From Schistosoma mansoni (taxonomy: Eukaryota; Platyhelminthes; Trematoda; Strigeidida; Schistosomatidae), in contig NC_031497.1 in NCBI RefSeq assembly GCF_000237925.1, positions 1,488,001-1,552,000 of the forward strand: a DNA stretch of 64,000 nucleotides. The letters run 5' to 3'. A program made the position numbers and the translations under genes. A model generated the notes under the pieces. It was not told the DNA's origin and made no database searches. It saw only the letters and a program-made list of their open reading frames with translations. Position 1 is the first letter of the stretch; each line of letters starts with the position of its first letter. Of this stretch, positions 1-10,809 are shown piece after piece.

Positions 1-1871
1 GGAATTTCACCAGAGGATATCTAAGAAAAGTAAAACCATGCGATTCTTCTAAAACGCGATATTGGTGACTTAGATGCACCTGCTTTCAGTCAGATATTAA
101 GTTTTCACCATACTATTAGCTACACTGATACACTTCTGAACAAATTTTCTTCTAGGTTTTGATCTAATAAATGCTAGATGCAAGTAACTTAAATAACATA
201 TTAGGACCCAAAGATTGTCACATATATTGTAGCATTTGAGTAATGAACTTGAAGTAAATAGTCGAAATATACTACTTTACACAGCCAAAATGATGAGTGA
301 ATTTCGCGCTCAAACCCGAGACCTGTTATCTTATATCTGATTGGTTCGTCCGTAAATTATAGTCTCACCTAGTCTCCCCATATTCAAAATAGAGACGTAA
401 GGCTAACTATAAAGGAGAGAATTATTTTCCTTTACACAACCTGTGTTAACACAGGGCGAACCTGCGACTAAGTATTACACATTTGTTTTTTCTATATTAT
501 TTATGAATTCATGTTCCCAGATGTTGATGTCCCAGCTACGAAAACCTATGTTAACCACCCAGACGATTAGTGCTTACGCCAATTCAGAAAAGTCTGACAC
601 AAATCGTTCGACGAAAGTTACTATATATTTCGGAAAACTTAGATTCATGATAATGTATGGCTTACTTGCGACGAGCAACCTTGAGAAGACAAACTTCCCT
701 CCAGCACATTAATGGACTCAAAATCGCTGTCCAAACAAGCCTATTGTTTCAAATCAAAAAATTAAATGGTATGTAGGCATTGGTTGTCTATTTTGACCTT
801 ACCAAAATTAACTGAAGGGAATCGGAAGGTATGTACAGTCTGAAAATGTGTTGCTAAGAGACGTTGGAAAAAGCACTCCCATGTTCATGTACGACAGAGG
901 CAGTTCACTCTGTGAGTGTAATAACAGTGGTAGATAAAAGTTAGAGGAATTGTCGTGATTCCATTTAGCTGAGAAACTTTTTGAATTTTATTTCTGCATG
1001 AAAACAGTGATAACTAACAATGCCATAGCCTAAATTGACACAACATTTTGTGATTAAAACTTGGAATAGAATATATAACAAAGCAAGTAAAGCAGCTTAC
1101 TCTATGATCCATTTTGTGGTCCTGAATCAACTGCTTTGTTGTGATTTCAAAAGCAGTATATAAGCACTACTTACATTCGGTTTATGGCGTTATTTCTAGA
1201 TAAAGATTGCATCAGTTTCAAGTTATATTTGTTTATAGTTCTAGTTTTATTCGATCCTTCAAACCCTGTCCTACGTGTCTGGTTTGATTAAATAGGTCCT
1301 TTGAAGAAAAATAGCATACTTTCAACAAGATATAACATCCTGAAAATACCTAAAGGAATCATACTTCGTAAACAGTAACTCTGAGATGCTAAGACAATTA
1401 TCTTGATATTTGATCACCACATTCTCGAAAGTATGTGCACCTTGCAACGGTTTTCACGTTGATGGTACTGTGGGTAGACTTACAAGAGCACACTCATCGA
1501 CATTCTTCCTTCAGTAAAAGCATAATATTGTAAACTTCAGTGCAAAAGATTCGGATTATGTGGTTAGGTATCAGTACAATTTTAAGCCGTTTTACTCACT
1601 CGTTTCTCATTATTAATTCATGAACAAGGAGGTGTTTAGTTTCTGATTAACGTTTAGAACCTTCATGCACTTAGTCATAAAAACTGCTACATCAATCGAG
1701 CTTTGTGAATGCGTGGCAGTAGGGTTGGATGTCAACTGTATGCACAATAGTTTTGCTTCTTATTGGTTACTTCGATCATCCTCTCTGAGATGTAGATGTT
1801 CAGCAATGAGCAGCTTTCAAGATGTAATATATTACTTTCATTAACTTATTGGAAAAACTCAGTTAACACCA
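1..1871. other. AT-rich intergenic DNA, nothing recognised
   Basis: No convincing gene, RNA or repeat is visible. The longest open frame (plus strand, 443-712, 89 codons) has no recognisable domain and no splice or family support, so it is not called as a gene. Confidence 0.5.
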
Positions 1872-2010
1872 TATGATGATTGAAAGTATTTGAATTATGG
1901 TAATAACTAGGAATCTCTGAAATAGAACAATTTAACCTAAAATGAATCAGGTGAACACCAATGAATGTATTGTATTTGGAATTCGAAATCAGACACATGT
2001 CAAGTATCAT
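1872..2010 (-). mobile_element. Old degraded LTR, same family as the 2798-24238 array
   Basis: The stretch starts with TATGATGATT and then follows the array LTR in order (AGTATTTGAAT, then GAATGTATTGTATTTGGAATTC), with many substitutions and a lost right end. It is oriented like the array LTRs, with the element reading on the minus strand. No target duplication could be found. It is much older than the array and is a broken fossil. Confidence 0.5.
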
Positions 2011-2792
2011 CAGCTCAGAGAGAACCCACACAACTTCTCTACGACCCCCACGCAGCAAGCGAAGGCATTTCTTCACTAATAGTAATGAAATATGATGGAG
2101 AATGTTTCATAACACATGTGTAACATTAAAAATACAATGAAGAAATCGATCAATATCCATTCTCATATACTGTTGCTTACAACCTGACGATTGTGTCAGC
2201 TGAGCAACATAGAGTCCAGCGTAACATTTAGTGCCCAAGACGGTTGTTGAAATAAAACAATATCCGAACTACATACTTAACCACTGTCTACTCCAAAGAA
2301 ATATTTTACAGCCGGTTATATGTCACTGATAAATGGGCCATAAAAAAATGTCGGTGAAGATATTTAAGCTAAGTGCTCACCGCATTAAACTAATTTCATC
2401 CCGGACAAGTTATTGTTACGATCCATTTTATTTCGCAACCATGAAAATAAGCCAATTTCTATATAAACACGGTGAGCCCTTTCATTTATTCATTTTTTGG
2501 GTTTCTTCTACTGTTTCATGGATAGTTTTGGTTTTTCGCCTTTTAATTAGTTTTCTTACCCTATGCTTTTGTACTAGTTGTATCAATTTACATTTCAGAG
2601 GCAGATTATGATTGCTGACTGAATACATAGTTACCTGTGTTTGGCAATAGTCCTGCTAAGACATTTGCTACAGTATTTGGGTGTATTCAGTAAATTCACC
2701 TGTTGGCAGGTTAAATCATGCTCTAGGCTGACAGGACAATATAGATTACCTTGATATACACACTGCTGAGGCTAACAGTAGTTCGGTCGGAA
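2011..2792. other. Intergenic DNA left of the array, nothing recognised
   Basis: There is no supported gene. A 92-codon open frame (2333-2611, plus) is T-rich and looks like chance. Confidence 0.45.
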
Positions 2793-2797
2793 CCTAA
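2793..2797. repeat. Left target-site duplication CCTAA of the array
   Basis: CCTAA directly precedes the first LTR. The same five bases directly follow the last LTR at 24239-24243. Five base pairs is the usual duplication size for Ty3/gypsy-type integrases. Confidence 0.75.
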
Positions 2798-2963
2798 TAA
2801 GATAATCAGAAGTATTTGAATTGTAGTATAAACTAGCAACCCCAGGAATAACTCAATGTAATCAAGAAGTATTAGATCAGCCCGAACGAATGTATTGTAT
2901 TTTGAATTCAAAATTACAACAGTCATCAATACCAAGAAGTCATTGATTTATTTAAACATCACA
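2798..2963 (-). repeat. Terminal LTR of the array (3' LTR in element sense)
   Basis: 166 bp, matching the LTR at 24073-24238 except for one base at its outer end. The inner border (ACATCACA, then TCCGCC) follows from comparison with the last LTR, where homology stops after ACATCACA. An independent solo LTR at 27251-27407 has the same two ends. Confidence 0.8.
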
Positions 2964-3073
2964 TCCGCCACAGCTCGAATTGGAGTGTAAGTGTCTGTAA
3001 TCGATTGCTCGTCTTCTTCTTAAGTTCATCTCAATTCTGTCCGACGGTGTATTGGATGTAGACTCTGTATTAT

Positions 3074-4708
3074 CTAGAATGCACTCGTAAGTATTAGAAT
3101 TAACAACCGAAATTGGAACAGACTCACCTGGGTTCTGGAATTGTATACAATCGGCATGTCGGTTTTGTAGTGAAACCATTGATATTTACAATTTGCATCA
3201 TAGAATTTCCAACAATATCCTCCCCCACGAAATAATGTTGGGTCCTTGCGTCGCAATGTTTTAGCCAATATGACGTTCCCAATTTGCATTATCGTCTCAA
3301 ATATCACGCATCGACTACTGTATGTGAGTATTTGGGGATAAACACTGATATATAATTTGAGGTATTCCATCATGTGACTTTGACTTGAATAAAAATCATG
3401 ATACATATTCTTCTTGTTATTCATATTAGAATACACAGATGGATATACATTGATATATGTAATTAACACATGTGATTCAACTAGGCTCGATTTACCTGCG
3501 AAACAATCGAATAGAAAACATTCATCTGCCTCATATTCATTAGGATAATCTTGGACTTGATTTGGATTCTCTGTCTGTGCAAACTTCACTTCTGGGCAAA
3601 CTGGTTCTCTGATTATTTCGGTAAATTTTGCTATCCCCTCTGATTCATCATACCCCTGACTGGGGATTCTATTCAACATACATTGTTTGTGAGAGTATCC
3701 AACATCTAACACAATAACATCAGAAATATGACTAGAATTCGACTCATTCGGATCATATTTTCCACATTCATTAGGAATATTATTAGAGACAAATTGATTG
3801 TGAGGACCACTGACACTTGATATGATATCAGAATTCGATTTCTCTGAAATATTTTCCTCAAATTGATTAAGAGTTTCATTAGAGAATAATGGATCATCAG
3901 GGAATTCAACATCTACCAAGACTGAATCTGGTTTTTGATCATGATTTGACTCATTCAACATTCTATTCTTAGAGTTGTAAGAAATTCCATCAGAAGTATG
4001 TGAATTATTACGACAAACCATATCTGGTTCAATAACATGAGAAATCCGATAAGTTTGTTGGTTAAAAATTTTTGTCTCACAATGATTCTGAGTTTCATTT
4101 AACTCTGGACTGCTATGTGACGTTATACCACTTCTAGATAAAGATAACTGATCATTAGAAGCATCCATCTTAGCATTACTTTCAGCAAAATGAAGCATGG
4201 TATTACAAACTGACTGAATGTGTCCAGTTTTACCACAGTTAAAGCATTTAGAACTACGAAATACACATGAATTACATGGGTGAGACTTGCCACAGAACAT
4301 GCATTTACTAAACTCGTGCTCATCTACATGGACTGTTTCACAGCTCAAAGAAGTATTATCTGAATAACTTTGATTACACATCGAACTGCGACGACTTAGT
4401 AAAGTAGTGGAATTTCTGATTTTCTGTCGAATCATTTTGTCGAATTTTTCTCTCTTACCGCATTTAGAATTTGTATACTTTACATGATCCAACAGTAGTT
4501 GCTTGAGAGTTGCATAGGGGAGTGAAATCGGTTTGTCTGGAAGTGCCAAAGTCTTTATAAGGCTGTATGCTTCTTTTCCGATGAATGTAGGGAAATGGGC
4601 CACAATATTAAAATCTTCATCATCTTCCTTGGTCATAGCCCAGATTTCGAACCTCTCCATGTACTCCTCGAAAGCATTAAAACCTGAATTTATATCCAAC
4701 CGTTCCAT
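3074..4708 (-). CDS. Gag-like protein, array unit 1
   Basis: 544 codons. Residues 1-100 resemble the Ty3/gypsy capsid-type gag N-terminus (FNAFEEYMERFEIW, then LALPDKP). Two zinc knuckles follow: C136-X2-C139-X3-H143-X4-C148, one residue short of the classic spacing, and C155-X2-C158-X4-H163-X4-C168, the classic CCHC nucleocapsid form. Residues 171-544 are Ser/Asn/acid-rich with no recognised domain. Unit 1 alone has Lys160 in the second knuckle where all the others have Glu. The ATG lies about 24 bases after the LTR. A second, overlapping 75-codon minus-strand frame (2952-3179) runs from the gag 3' end into the LTR. Confidence 0.7.
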   Translation of the reverse strand: MERLDINSGFNAFEEYMERFEIWAMTKEDDEDFNIVAHFPTFIGKEAYSLIKTLALPDKPISLPYATLKQLLLDHVKYTNSKCGKREKFDKMIRQKIRNSTTLLSRRSSMCNQSYSDNTSLSCETVHVDEHEFSKCMFCGKSHPCNSCVFRSSKCFNCGKTGHIQSVCNTMLHFAESNAKMDASNDQLSLSRSGITSHSSPELNETQNHCETKIFNQQTYRISHVIEPDMVCRNNSHTSDGISYNSKNRMLNESNHDQKPDSVLVDVEFPDDPLFSNETLNQFEENISEKSNSDIISSVSGPHNQFVSNNIPNECGKYDPNESNSSHISDVIVLDVGYSHKQCMLNRIPSQGYDESEGIAKFTEIIREPVCPEVKFAQTENPNQVQDYPNEYEADECFLFDCFAGKSSLVESHVLITYINVYPSVYSNMNNKKNMYHDFYSSQSHMMEYLKLYISVYPQILTYSSRCVIFETIMQIGNVILAKTLRRKDPTLFRGGGYCWKFYDANCKYQWFHYKTDMPIVYNSRTQVSLFQFRLLILILTSAF

Positions 4709-4712
4709 TACA

Positions 4713-4730
4713 GGCTCAATCGCGACGCCA
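4713..4730 (-). other. Candidate tRNA primer-binding site, representative copy
   Basis: Just inside the LTR the minus strand reads TTGGCGTCGCGATTGAGCC. The TGG start is what is expected opposite a tRNA CCA end. It lies a few bases before the gag ATG (4706-4708) and recurs in every unit, for example 6647-6664 and 24054-24071. The tRNA species was not identified. Confidence 0.5.
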
Positions 4731-5007
4731 ATATGATAATCAGAAGTATTTGAATTGTAGTATAAACTAGCAACCCCAGGAATAACTCAATGTAATCAAG
4801 AAGTATTAGATCAGCCCGAACGAATGTATTGTATTTTGAATTCAAAATTACAACAGTCATCAATACCAAGAAGTCATTGATTTATTTAAACATCACATCC
4901 GCCACAGCTCGAATTGGAGTGTAAGTGTCTGTAATCGATTGCTCGTCTTCTTCTTAAGTTCATCTCACATCTGTCCGACGGTGTATTGGATGTAGACTCT
5001 GTATTAT

Positions 5008-6642
5008 CTAGAATGCACTCGTAAGTATTAGAATTAACAACCGAAATTGGAACAGACTCACCTGGGTTCTGGAATTGTATACAATCGGCATGTCGGTTTT
5101 GTAGTGAAACCATTGATATTTACAATTTGCATCATAGAATTTCCAACAATATCCTCCCCCACGAAATAATGTTGGGTCCTTGCGTCGCAATGTTTTAGCC
5201 AATATGACGTTCCCAATTTGCATTATCGTCTCAAATATCACGCATCGACTACTGTATGTGAGTATTTGGGGATAAACACTGATATATAATTTGAGGTATT
5301 CCATCATGTGACTTTGACTTGAATAAAAATCATGATACATATTCTTCTTGTTATTCATATTAGAATACACAGATGGATATACATTGATATATGTAATTAA
5401 CACATGTGATTCAACTAGGCTCGATTTACCTGCGAAACAATCGAATAGAAAACATTCATCTGCCTCATATTCATTAGGATAATCTTGGACTTGATTTGGA
5501 TTCTCTGTCTGTGCAAACTTCACTTCTGGGCAAACTGGTTCTCCGATTATTTCGGTAAATTTTGCTATCCCCTCTGATTCATCATACCCCTGACTGGGGA
5601 TTCTATTCAACATACATTGTTTGTGAGAGTATCCAACATCAAACACAATAACATCAGAAATATGACTAGAATGCGACTCCACCGGATCAAATAGCCCACA
5701 TCCATCAGGAATATGATGAGAGACAAATCGATGGTGAGGACCACTGACACTCGATATGATATCAGAATCCGATGGCGCAGAAATAGGCCCCCCAAATAGA
5801 TCAAGAGTCACATTAGAGAATAAGGGATCATCAGGGAATTCAACATCTACCAAGACTGAATCTGGTTTTTGATCATGATTTGACTCATTCAACATTCTAT
5901 TCTTAGAGTTGTAAGAAATTCCATCAGAAGTATGTGAATTATTACGACAAACCATATCTGGTTCAACAACATGAGAAATCCGATAAGTTTGTTGGTTAAA
6001 AATTTTTGTCTCACAATGATTCTGAGTTTCATTTAACTCTGGACTGCTAAGTGACGTTATACCACTTCTAGATAAAGATAACTGATCATTAGAAGCATCC
6101 ATCTTAGCATTACTTTCAGCAAAATGAAGCATGGTATTACAAACTGACTGAATGTGTCCAGTTTCACCACAGTTAAAGCATTTAGAACTACGAAATACAC
6201 ATGAATTACATGGGTGAGACTTGCCACAGAACATGCATTTACTAAACTCGTGCTCATCTACATGGACTGTTTCACAGCTCAAAGAAGTATTATCTGAATA
6301 ACTTTGATTACACATCGAACTGCGACGACTTAGTAAAGTAGTGGAATTTCTGATTTTCTGTCGAATCATTTTGTCGAATTTTTCTCTCTTACCGCATTTA
6401 GAATTTGTATACTTTACATGATCCAACAGTAGTTGCTTGAGAGTTGCATAGGGGAGTGAAATCGGTTTGTCTGGAAGTGCCAAAGTCTTTATAAGGCTGT
6501 ATGCTTCTTTTCCGATGAATGTAGGGAAATGGGCCACAATATTAAAATCTTCATCGTCTTCCTTGGTCATAGCCCAGATTTCGAACCTCTCCATGTACTC
6601 CTCGAAAGCATTAAAACCTGAATTTATATCCAACCGTTCCAT
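5008..6642 (-). CDS. Gag-like protein, array unit 2, with a hypervariable tract
   Basis: Same length and knuckles as its sisters, but residues 273-334 carry about 20 amino-acid differences, almost all at Asn, Glu, Gln, Lys and Tyr codons of the common form. Outside that tract it is nearly identical to the other units; the few private differences include Leu for His198 and Gly for Arg367. The frame stays open throughout. Confidence 0.7.
   Translation of the reverse strand: MERLDINSGFNAFEEYMERFEIWAMTKEDDEDFNIVAHFPTFIGKEAYSLIKTLALPDKPISLPYATLKQLLLDHVKYTNSKCGKREKFDKMIRQKIRNSTTLLSRRSSMCNQSYSDNTSLSCETVHVDEHEFSKCMFCGKSHPCNSCVFRSSKCFNCGETGHIQSVCNTMLHFAESNAKMDASNDQLSLSRSGITSLSSPELNETQNHCETKIFNQQTYRISHVVEPDMVCRNNSHTSDGISYNSKNRMLNESNHDQKPDSVLVDVEFPDDPLFSNVTLDLFGGPISAPSDSDIISSVSGPHHRFVSHHIPDGCGLFDPVESHSSHISDVIVFDVGYSHKQCMLNRIPSQGYDESEGIAKFTEIIGEPVCPEVKFAQTENPNQVQDYPNEYEADECFLFDCFAGKSSLVESHVLITYINVYPSVYSNMNNKKNMYHDFYSSQSHMMEYLKLYISVYPQILTYSSRCVIFETIMQIGNVILAKTLRRKDPTLFRGGGYCWKFYDANCKYQWFHYKTDMPIVYNSRTQVSLFQFRLLILILTSAF
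5641..5824 (-). other. Adenine-targeted hypervariable tract in unit 2
   Basis: Aligned with 3707-3890 of unit 1 (shift of 1934, no gaps), this 184-bp stretch differs at 31 positions by my hand count. In the coding sense, 30 of the 31 sites are A in the common form and become G (12), C (11) or T (7) here; the other is T to G. The common form has about 62 coding-strand A's in the tract, so roughly half are changed, against 1 of about 122 other bases. The common form is rich in AAT codons here. Divergence from a diverged paralogue, or A-to-I editing alone, would not give this spectrum. Confidence 0.8.
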
Positions 6643-6941
6643 TACAGGCTCAATCGCGACGCCAATATGATAATCAGAAGTATTTGAATTGTAGTATAAA
6701 CTAGCAACCCCAGGAATAACTCAATGTAATCAAGAAGTATTAGATCAGCCCGAACGAATGTATTGTATTTTGAATTCAAAATTACAACAGTCATCAATAC
6801 CAAGAAGTCATTGATTTATTTAAACATCACATCCGCCACAGCTCGAATTGGAGTGTAAGTGTCTGTAATCGATTGCTCGTCTTCTTCTTAAGTTCATCTC
6901 AATTCTGTCCGACGGTGTATTGGATGTAGACTCTGTATTAT

Positions 6942-8576
6942 CTAGAATGCACTCGTAAGTATTAGAATTAACAACCGAAATTGGAACAGACTCACCTGGG
7001 TTCTGGAATTGTATACAATCGGCATGTCGGTTTTGTAGTGAAACCATTGATATTTACAATTTGCATCATAGAATTTCCAACAATATCCTCCCCCACGAAA
7101 TAATGTTGGGTCCTTGCGTCGCAATGTTTTAGCCAATATGACGTTCCCAATTTGCATTATCGTCTCAAATATCACGCATCGACTACTGTATGTGAGTATT
7201 TGGGGATAAACACTGATATATAATTTGAGGTATTCCATCATGTGACTTTGACTTGAATAAAAATCATGATACATATTCTTCTTGTTATTCATATTAGAAT
7301 ACACAGATGGATATACATTGATATATGTAATTAACACATGTGATTCAACTAGGCTCGATTTACCTGCGAAACAATCGAATAGAAAACATTCATCTGCCTC
7401 ATATTCATTAGGATAATCTTGGACTTGATTTGGATTCTCTGTCTGTGCAAACTTCACTTCTGGGCAAACTGGTTCTCTGATTATTTCGGTAAATTTTGCT
7501 ATCCCCTCTGATTCATCATACCCCTGACTGGGGATTCTATTCAACATACATTGTTTGTGAGAGTATCCAACATCTAACACAATAACATCAGAAATATGAC
7601 TAGAATTCGACTCATTCGGATCATATTTTCCACATTCATTAGGAATATTATTAGAGACAAATTGATTGTGAGGACCACTGACACTTGATATGATATCAGA
7701 ATTCGATTTCTCTGAAATATTTTCCTCAAATTGATTAAGAGTTTCATTAGAGAATAATGGATCATCAGGGAATTCAACATCTACCAAGACTGAATCTGGT
7801 TTTTGATCATGATTTGACTCATTCAACATTCTATTCTTAGAGTTGTAAGAAATTCCATCAGAAGTATGTGAATTATTACGACAAACCATATCTGGTTCAA
7901 TAACATGAGAAATCCGATAAGTTTGTTGGTTAAAAATTTTTGTCTCACAATGATTCTGAGTTTCATTTAACTCTGGACTGCTATGTGACGTTATACCACT
8001 TCTAGATAAAGATAACTGATCATTAGAAGCATCCATCTTAGCATTACTTTCAGCAAAATGAAGCATGGTATTACAAACTGACTGAATGTGTCCAGTTTCA
8101 CCACAGTTAAAGCATTTAGAACTACGAAATACACATGAATTACATGGGTGAGACTTGCCACAGAACATGCATTTACTAAACTCGTGCTCATCTACATGGA
8201 CTGTTTCACAGCTCAAAGAAGTATTATCTGAATAACTTTGATTACACATCGAACTGCGACGACTTAGTAAAGTAGTGGAATTTCTGATTTTCTGTCGAAT
8301 CATTTTGTCGAATTTTTCTCTCTTACCGCATTTAGAATTTGTATACTTTACATGATCCAACAGTAGTTGCTTGAGAGTTGCATAGGGGAGTGAAATCGGT
8401 TTGTCTGGAAGTGCCAAAGTCTTTATAAGGCTGTATGCTTCTTTTCCGATGAATGTAGGGAAATGGGCCACAATATTAAAATCTTCATCGTCTTCCTTGG
8501 TCATAGCCCAGATTTCGAACCTCTCCATGTACTCCTCGAAAGCATTAAAACCTGAATTTATATCCAACCGTTCCAT
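6942..8576 (-). CDS. Gag-like protein, array unit 3 (closest to majority form)
   Basis: Useful as a reference copy: Lys52, Arg107, Glu160, Ile226, Thr238 and Val421, the commonest state at most sites that vary among units. The frame is open over 544 codons and the two knuckles lie at 136-148 and 155-168. Confidence 0.7.
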   Translation of the reverse strand: MERLDINSGFNAFEEYMERFEIWAMTKEDDEDFNIVAHFPTFIGKEAYSLIKTLALPDKPISLPYATLKQLLLDHVKYTNSKCGKREKFDKMIRQKIRNSTTLLSRRSSMCNQSYSDNTSLSCETVHVDEHEFSKCMFCGKSHPCNSCVFRSSKCFNCGETGHIQSVCNTMLHFAESNAKMDASNDQLSLSRSGITSHSSPELNETQNHCETKIFNQQTYRISHVIEPDMVCRNNSHTSDGISYNSKNRMLNESNHDQKPDSVLVDVEFPDDPLFSNETLNQFEENISEKSNSDIISSVSGPHNQFVSNNIPNECGKYDPNESNSSHISDVIVLDVGYSHKQCMLNRIPSQGYDESEGIAKFTEIIREPVCPEVKFAQTENPNQVQDYPNEYEADECFLFDCFAGKSSLVESHVLITYINVYPSVYSNMNNKKNMYHDFYSSQSHMMEYLKLYISVYPQILTYSSRCVIFETIMQIGNVILAKTLRRKDPTLFRGGGYCWKFYDANCKYQWFHYKTDMPIVYNSRTQVSLFQFRLLILILTSAF

Positions 8577-8875
8577 TACAGGCTCAATCGCGACGCCAAT
8601 ATGATAATCAGAAGTATTTGAATTGTAGTATAAACTAGCAACCCCAGGAATAACTCAATGTAATCAAGAAGTATTAGATCAGCCCGAACGAATGTATTGT
8701 ATTTTGAATTCAAAATTACAACAGTCATCAATACCAAGAAGTCATTGATTTATTTAAACATCACATCCGCCACAGCTCGAATTGGAGTGTAAGTGTCTGT
8801 AATCGATTGCTCGTCTTCTTCTTAAGTTCATCTCAATTCTGTCCGACGGTGTATTGGATGTAGACTCTGTATTAT

Positions 8876-10510
8876 CTAGAATGCACTCGTAAGTATTAGA
8901 ATTAACAACCGAAATTGGAACAGACTCACCTGGGTTCTGGAATTGTATACAATCGGCATGTCGGTTTTGTAGTGAAACCATTGATATTTACAATTTGCAT
9001 CATAGAATTTCCAACAATATCCTCCCCCACGAAATAATGTTGGGTCCTTGCGTCGCAATGTTTTAGCCAATATGACGTTCCCAATTTGCATTATCGTCTC
9101 AAATATCACGCATCGACTACTGTATGTGAGTATTTGGGGATAAACACTGATATATAATTTGAGGTATTCCATCATGTGACTTTGACTTGAATAAAAATCA
9201 TGATACATATTCTTCTTGTTATTCATATTAGAATACACAGATGGATATACATTGATATATGTAATTAACACATGTGATTCAACTAGGCTCGATTTACCTG
9301 CGAAACAATCGAATAGAAAACATTCATCTGCCTCATATTCATTAGGATAATCTTGGACTTGATTTGGATTCTCTGTCTGTGCAAACTTCACTTCTGGGCA
9401 AACTGGTTCTCTGATTATTTCGGTAAATTTTGCTATCCCCTCTGATTCATCATACCCCTGACTGGGGATTCTATTCAACATACATTGTTTGTGAGAGTAT
9501 CCAACATCTAACACAATAACATCAGAAATATGACTAGAATTCGACTCATTCGGATCATATTTTCCACATTCATTAGGAATATTATTAGAGACAAATTGAT
9601 TGTGAGGACCACTGACACTTGATATGATATCAGAATTCGATTTCTCTGAAATATTTTCCTCAAATTGATTAAGAGTTTCATTAGAGAATAATGGATCATC
9701 AGGGAATTCAACATCTACCAAGACTGAATCTGGTTTTTGATCATGATTTGACTCATTCAACATTCTATTCTTAGAGTTGTAAGAAATTCCATCAGAAGCA
9801 TGTGAATTATTACGACAAACCATATCTGGTTCAATAACATGAGAAATCCGATAAGTTTGTTGGTTAAAAATTTTTGTCTCACAATGATTCTGAGTTTCAT
9901 TTAACTCTGGACTGCTATGTGACGTTATACCACTTCTAGATAAAGATAACTGATCATTAGAAGCATCCATCTTAGCATTACTTTCAGCAAAATGAAGCAT
10001 GGTATTACAAACTGACTGAATGTGTCCAGTTTCACCACAGTTAAAGCATTTAGAACTACGAAATACACATGAATTACATGGGTGAGACTTGCCACAGAAC
10101 ATGCATTTACTAAACTCGTGCTCATCTACATGGACTGTTTCACAGCTCAAAGAAGTATTATCTGAATAACTTTGATTACACATCGAACTGCGACGACTTA
10201 GTAAAGTAGTGGAATTTCTGATTTTCTGTCGAATCATTTTGTCGAATTTTTCTCTCTTACCGCATTTAGAATTTGTATACTTTACATGATCCAACAGTAG
10301 TTGCTTGAGAGTTGCATAGGGGAGTGAAATCGGTTTGTCTGGAAGTGCCAAAGTCTTTATAAGGCTGTATGCTTCTTTTCCGATGAATGTAGGGAAATGG
10401 GCCACAATATTAAAATCTTCATCGTCTTCCTTGGTCATAGCCCAGATTTCGAACCTCTCCATGTACTCCTCGAAAGCATTAAAACCTGAATTTATATCCA
10501 ACCGTTCCAT
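8876..10510 (-). CDS. Gag-like protein, array unit 4
   Basis: Open over 544 codons. It differs from unit 3 mainly by Ala238, a variant shared with units 5, 7, 8 and 11. Confidence 0.7.
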   Translation of the reverse strand: MERLDINSGFNAFEEYMERFEIWAMTKEDDEDFNIVAHFPTFIGKEAYSLIKTLALPDKPISLPYATLKQLLLDHVKYTNSKCGKREKFDKMIRQKIRNSTTLLSRRSSMCNQSYSDNTSLSCETVHVDEHEFSKCMFCGKSHPCNSCVFRSSKCFNCGETGHIQSVCNTMLHFAESNAKMDASNDQLSLSRSGITSHSSPELNETQNHCETKIFNQQTYRISHVIEPDMVCRNNSHASDGISYNSKNRMLNESNHDQKPDSVLVDVEFPDDPLFSNETLNQFEENISEKSNSDIISSVSGPHNQFVSNNIPNECGKYDPNESNSSHISDVIVLDVGYSHKQCMLNRIPSQGYDESEGIAKFTEIIREPVCPEVKFAQTENPNQVQDYPNEYEADECFLFDCFAGKSSLVESHVLITYINVYPSVYSNMNNKKNMYHDFYSSQSHMMEYLKLYISVYPQILTYSSRCVIFETIMQIGNVILAKTLRRKDPTLFRGGGYCWKFYDANCKYQWFHYKTDMPIVYNSRTQVSLFQFRLLILILTSAF

Positions 10511-10809
10511 TACAGGCTCAATCGCGACGCCAATATGATAATCAGAAGTATTTGAATTGTAGTATAAACTAGCAACCCCAGGAATAACTCAATGTAATCA
10601 AGAAGTATTAGATCAGCCCGAACGAATGTATTGTATTTTGAATTCAAAATTACAACAGTCATCAATACCAAGAAGTCATTGATTTATTTAAACATCACAT
10701 CCGCCACAGCTCGAATTGGAGTGTAAGTGTCTGTAATCGATTGCTCGTCTTCTTCTTAAGTTCATCTCACATCTGTCCGACGGTGTATTGGATGTAGACT
10801 CTGTATTAT

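Noticed and set aside
5641-5824. Plain gene conversion from a diverged paralogue, or ADAR-type editing
   Set aside because: Conversion should give changes at all four bases, and editing should give only A to G. Here 18 of 30 adenine changes go to C or T. Neither is fully excluded without more copies.
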